From: Porticoccaceae bacterium
GTDB lineage: Bacteria > Pseudomonadota > Gammaproteobacteria > Pseudomonadales > Porticoccaceae
Assembly (NCBI GenBank): GCA_002710745.1
Contig: PALW01000045.1
Location: 1 to 8,122 of the forward strand
Length of the DNA: 8,122 bases
Reading direction: 5' to 3'
Shown here: positions 7,267 to 8,122 of the stretch, one piece after another
Layout: every line of letters starts with the position of its first letter
Position numbering within the stretch: the stretch's first letter is position 1
Made by a program: the position numbers and the translations under genes
The notes under the pieces: generated by a model
The model's database searches: none
The model's input: only the letters and a program-made list of their open reading frames with translations
What the model was told of the DNA's origin: nothing

Positions 7267-7280
7267 TTAATAGATTATTT

Positions 7281-8122
7281 ATGATAGATAAAGACAGTTT
7301 AAGATTAACACAATACAGCTCTGGCGGGGGGTGTGGCTGCAAACTAGATCCTGATTATCTAAAAAAAATAATCAATTTAGACAAAAAAAAGTCTTTAAAT
7401 AATGATCTGCTAGTTAGTAATACTTCTAGTGATGATGCCGCTGTATATGATTTAGGAGATGGGACTGCAATAGTAAGTACGACAGACTTTTTCACACCCA
7501 TTGTTGACGACCAATTTGTTTTTGGTCAGATCGCGGCGACTAATGCTTTGAGTGATATATACGCAATGGGCGCATCACCTCTGATGGCACTTGCAATATT
7601 AGGCTGGCCCAAATCAAAGCTTTCATCCGATGCCGCAAGCGCTGTTCTTGACGGCGCCAAAAAAGCATGCAAAGACATAAATATTGAAATTGCTGGCGGG
7701 CATTCTATCGAATCATCAGAGCCAATATTTGGATTGAGTGTTACGGGTCGGGTCAAATGCACAAATATAAAAAGAAATTCTGAGGCTCAGACTGGAGATG
7801 TTATATTTTTAACAAAACCATTAGGTATTGGGTTACTTACATCAGCCGCTAAAATGGGAATTTTGTCGTCAAAAGATAAAAACAAAGCAGAAAAAGTCAT
7901 GACAAAAATCAATTCTGTAGGTGAGATTTTAGGCAACACAGATGCCGTTTCAGCAATGACAGATGTTACAGGTTTTGGTCTTTTGGGACATTTGATAGAG
8001 GTCTGTGAGTCAAGTGAAGCCTCGGCAACACTCTCTTATAAAAAACTTCCTCTAATTAGTGATTTTTTAAACCAATATGCAGGTCAAAATTGTGAAACCG
8101 GTGGCGGTAAAAGAAATTGGAC
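7281..8122 (+). CDS. selD: Selenide, water dikinase (selenophosphate synthase), 3' end outside window
   Basis: SelD makes selenophosphate from selenide and ATP, the selenium donor for selenocysteine and for 2-selenouridine in tRNA. The first 280 codons are present; E. coli SelD has 347 residues, so about 65 C-terminal codons are missing past the right edge. The N-terminus LRLTQYSSGGGCGCKL carries the catalytic cysteine (C18, codon TGT, equivalent to E. coli C17) and lysine (K21, equivalent to K20). It is therefore the Cys form, not a selenoprotein. The metal/ATP aspartates match E. coli with a one-residue shift: D52 in SSDDAAV, D69 in STTDFFTP, D92 in ALSDIYAMG and D228 in MTDVTGFGLLGHL. AGGHSIESSEPIFGLSVTG (138-156) is also conserved. 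The ATG at 7281 gives the family N-terminus; no Shine-Dalgarno is seen. It is transcribed divergently from the mutase operon. Whether it serves SelAB or MnmH cannot be told here. Confidence 0.96.
   Translation, partial: MIDKDSLRLTQYSSGGGCGCKLDPDYLKKIINLDKKKSLNNDLLVSNTSSDDAAVYDLGDGTAIVSTTDFFTPIVDDQFVFGQIAATNALSDIYAMGASPLMALAILGWPKSKLSSDAASAVLDGAKKACKDINIEIAGGHSIESSEPIFGLSVTGRVKCTNIKRNSEAQTGDVIFLTKPLGIGLLTSAAKMGILSSKDKNKAEKVMTKINSVGEILGNTDAVSAMTDVTGFGLLGHLIEVCESSEASATLSYKKLPLISDFLNQYAGQNCETGGGKRNW

Larger units (their letters stand above)
7159..7280. promoter_or_regulatory. Divergent intergenic region between the mutase operon and selD
   Basis: This 122-base, strongly AT-rich spacer must hold the promoters for the minus-strand operon and for selD, because the two genes start at its edges. 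On the minus strand a TATAAC hexamer (7176-7181) could be a -10 element close to the mutase start, but no good -35 lies at the right distance. An alternative is TTGAAA at 7247-7252 with the poor -10 TATCTA at 7225-7230, spacing 16. Two short inverted repeats lie here (listed separately) and could be operators. Neither start codon has a Shine-Dalgarno. The region is too short for a full cobalamin riboswitch and I see no B12-box-like sequence. Confidence 0.6.

Noticed and set aside
7159..7280. Cobalamin riboswitch ahead of the B12-dependent mutase
   Set aside because: The spacer is too short for the full element and no B12-box-like sequence was seen.
7383..7390. Run of eight A as a possible programmed frameshift in selD
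   Set aside because: The frame before (SelD N-terminus) and after (SSDDAAV) is the same, so no shift is needed; the run lies in a variable linker.
7526..7762. Minus-strand open frame of 78 codons
   Set aside because: It is antisense to the conserved core of selD (ALSDIYAMG to SVTGR).

Overview
The window is 8.1 kb of AT-rich (roughly 38-40% GC by eye), gene-dense bacterial chromosome. The protein families and the close resemblance of SelD and NrdJ to proteobacterial versions suggest a low-GC member of the Pseudomonadota, perhaps from a marine or other streamlined lineage. That placement is an inference; no rRNA or other lineage marker is present. No mobile elements, tRNAs, CRISPR arrays or long repeats were seen. 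No gene-free stretch exceeds 300 bases.

Layout. Bases 1-624 (+) hold the C-terminal end of a B12-dependent class II ribonucleotide reductase (NrdJ), cut by the left edge. It converges, with only 7 bases between stop codons, on a tightly packed minus-strand unit of five genes read from 7158 down to 632: methylmalonyl-CoA mutase, propionyl-CoA carboxylase beta subunit (pccB), the mutase chaperone GTPase meaB, a beta-carbonic anhydrase, and an NRAMP-like membrane transporter. The gaps are about 18, 45, 10 and 13 bases, so they probably form one transcript. A 122-base divergent intergenic region (7159-7280) with two short inverted repeats separates this unit from selD (+, 7281 to the right edge), which is cut about 65 codons before its expected end.

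How the genes work together. PccB is the carboxyltransferase half of propionyl-CoA carboxylase, which makes methylmalonyl-CoA from propionyl-CoA and bicarbonate. The mutase, protected by MeaB, then converts methylmalonyl-CoA to succinyl-CoA with adenosylcobalamin. The carbonic anhydrase could supply the bicarbonate used by the carboxylase. The biotin-carrying alpha subunit (pccA) and the epimerase are not in the window. The NRAMP-like protein lacks the canonical metal-binding DPGN and methionine residues, so its substrate is open. It and the carbonic anhydrase are the unusual members of this pathway cluster and the best candidates for new biology. NrdJ and the mutase both need cobalamin, so the window suggests a B12-using organism; selD shows that it also makes selenophosphate.
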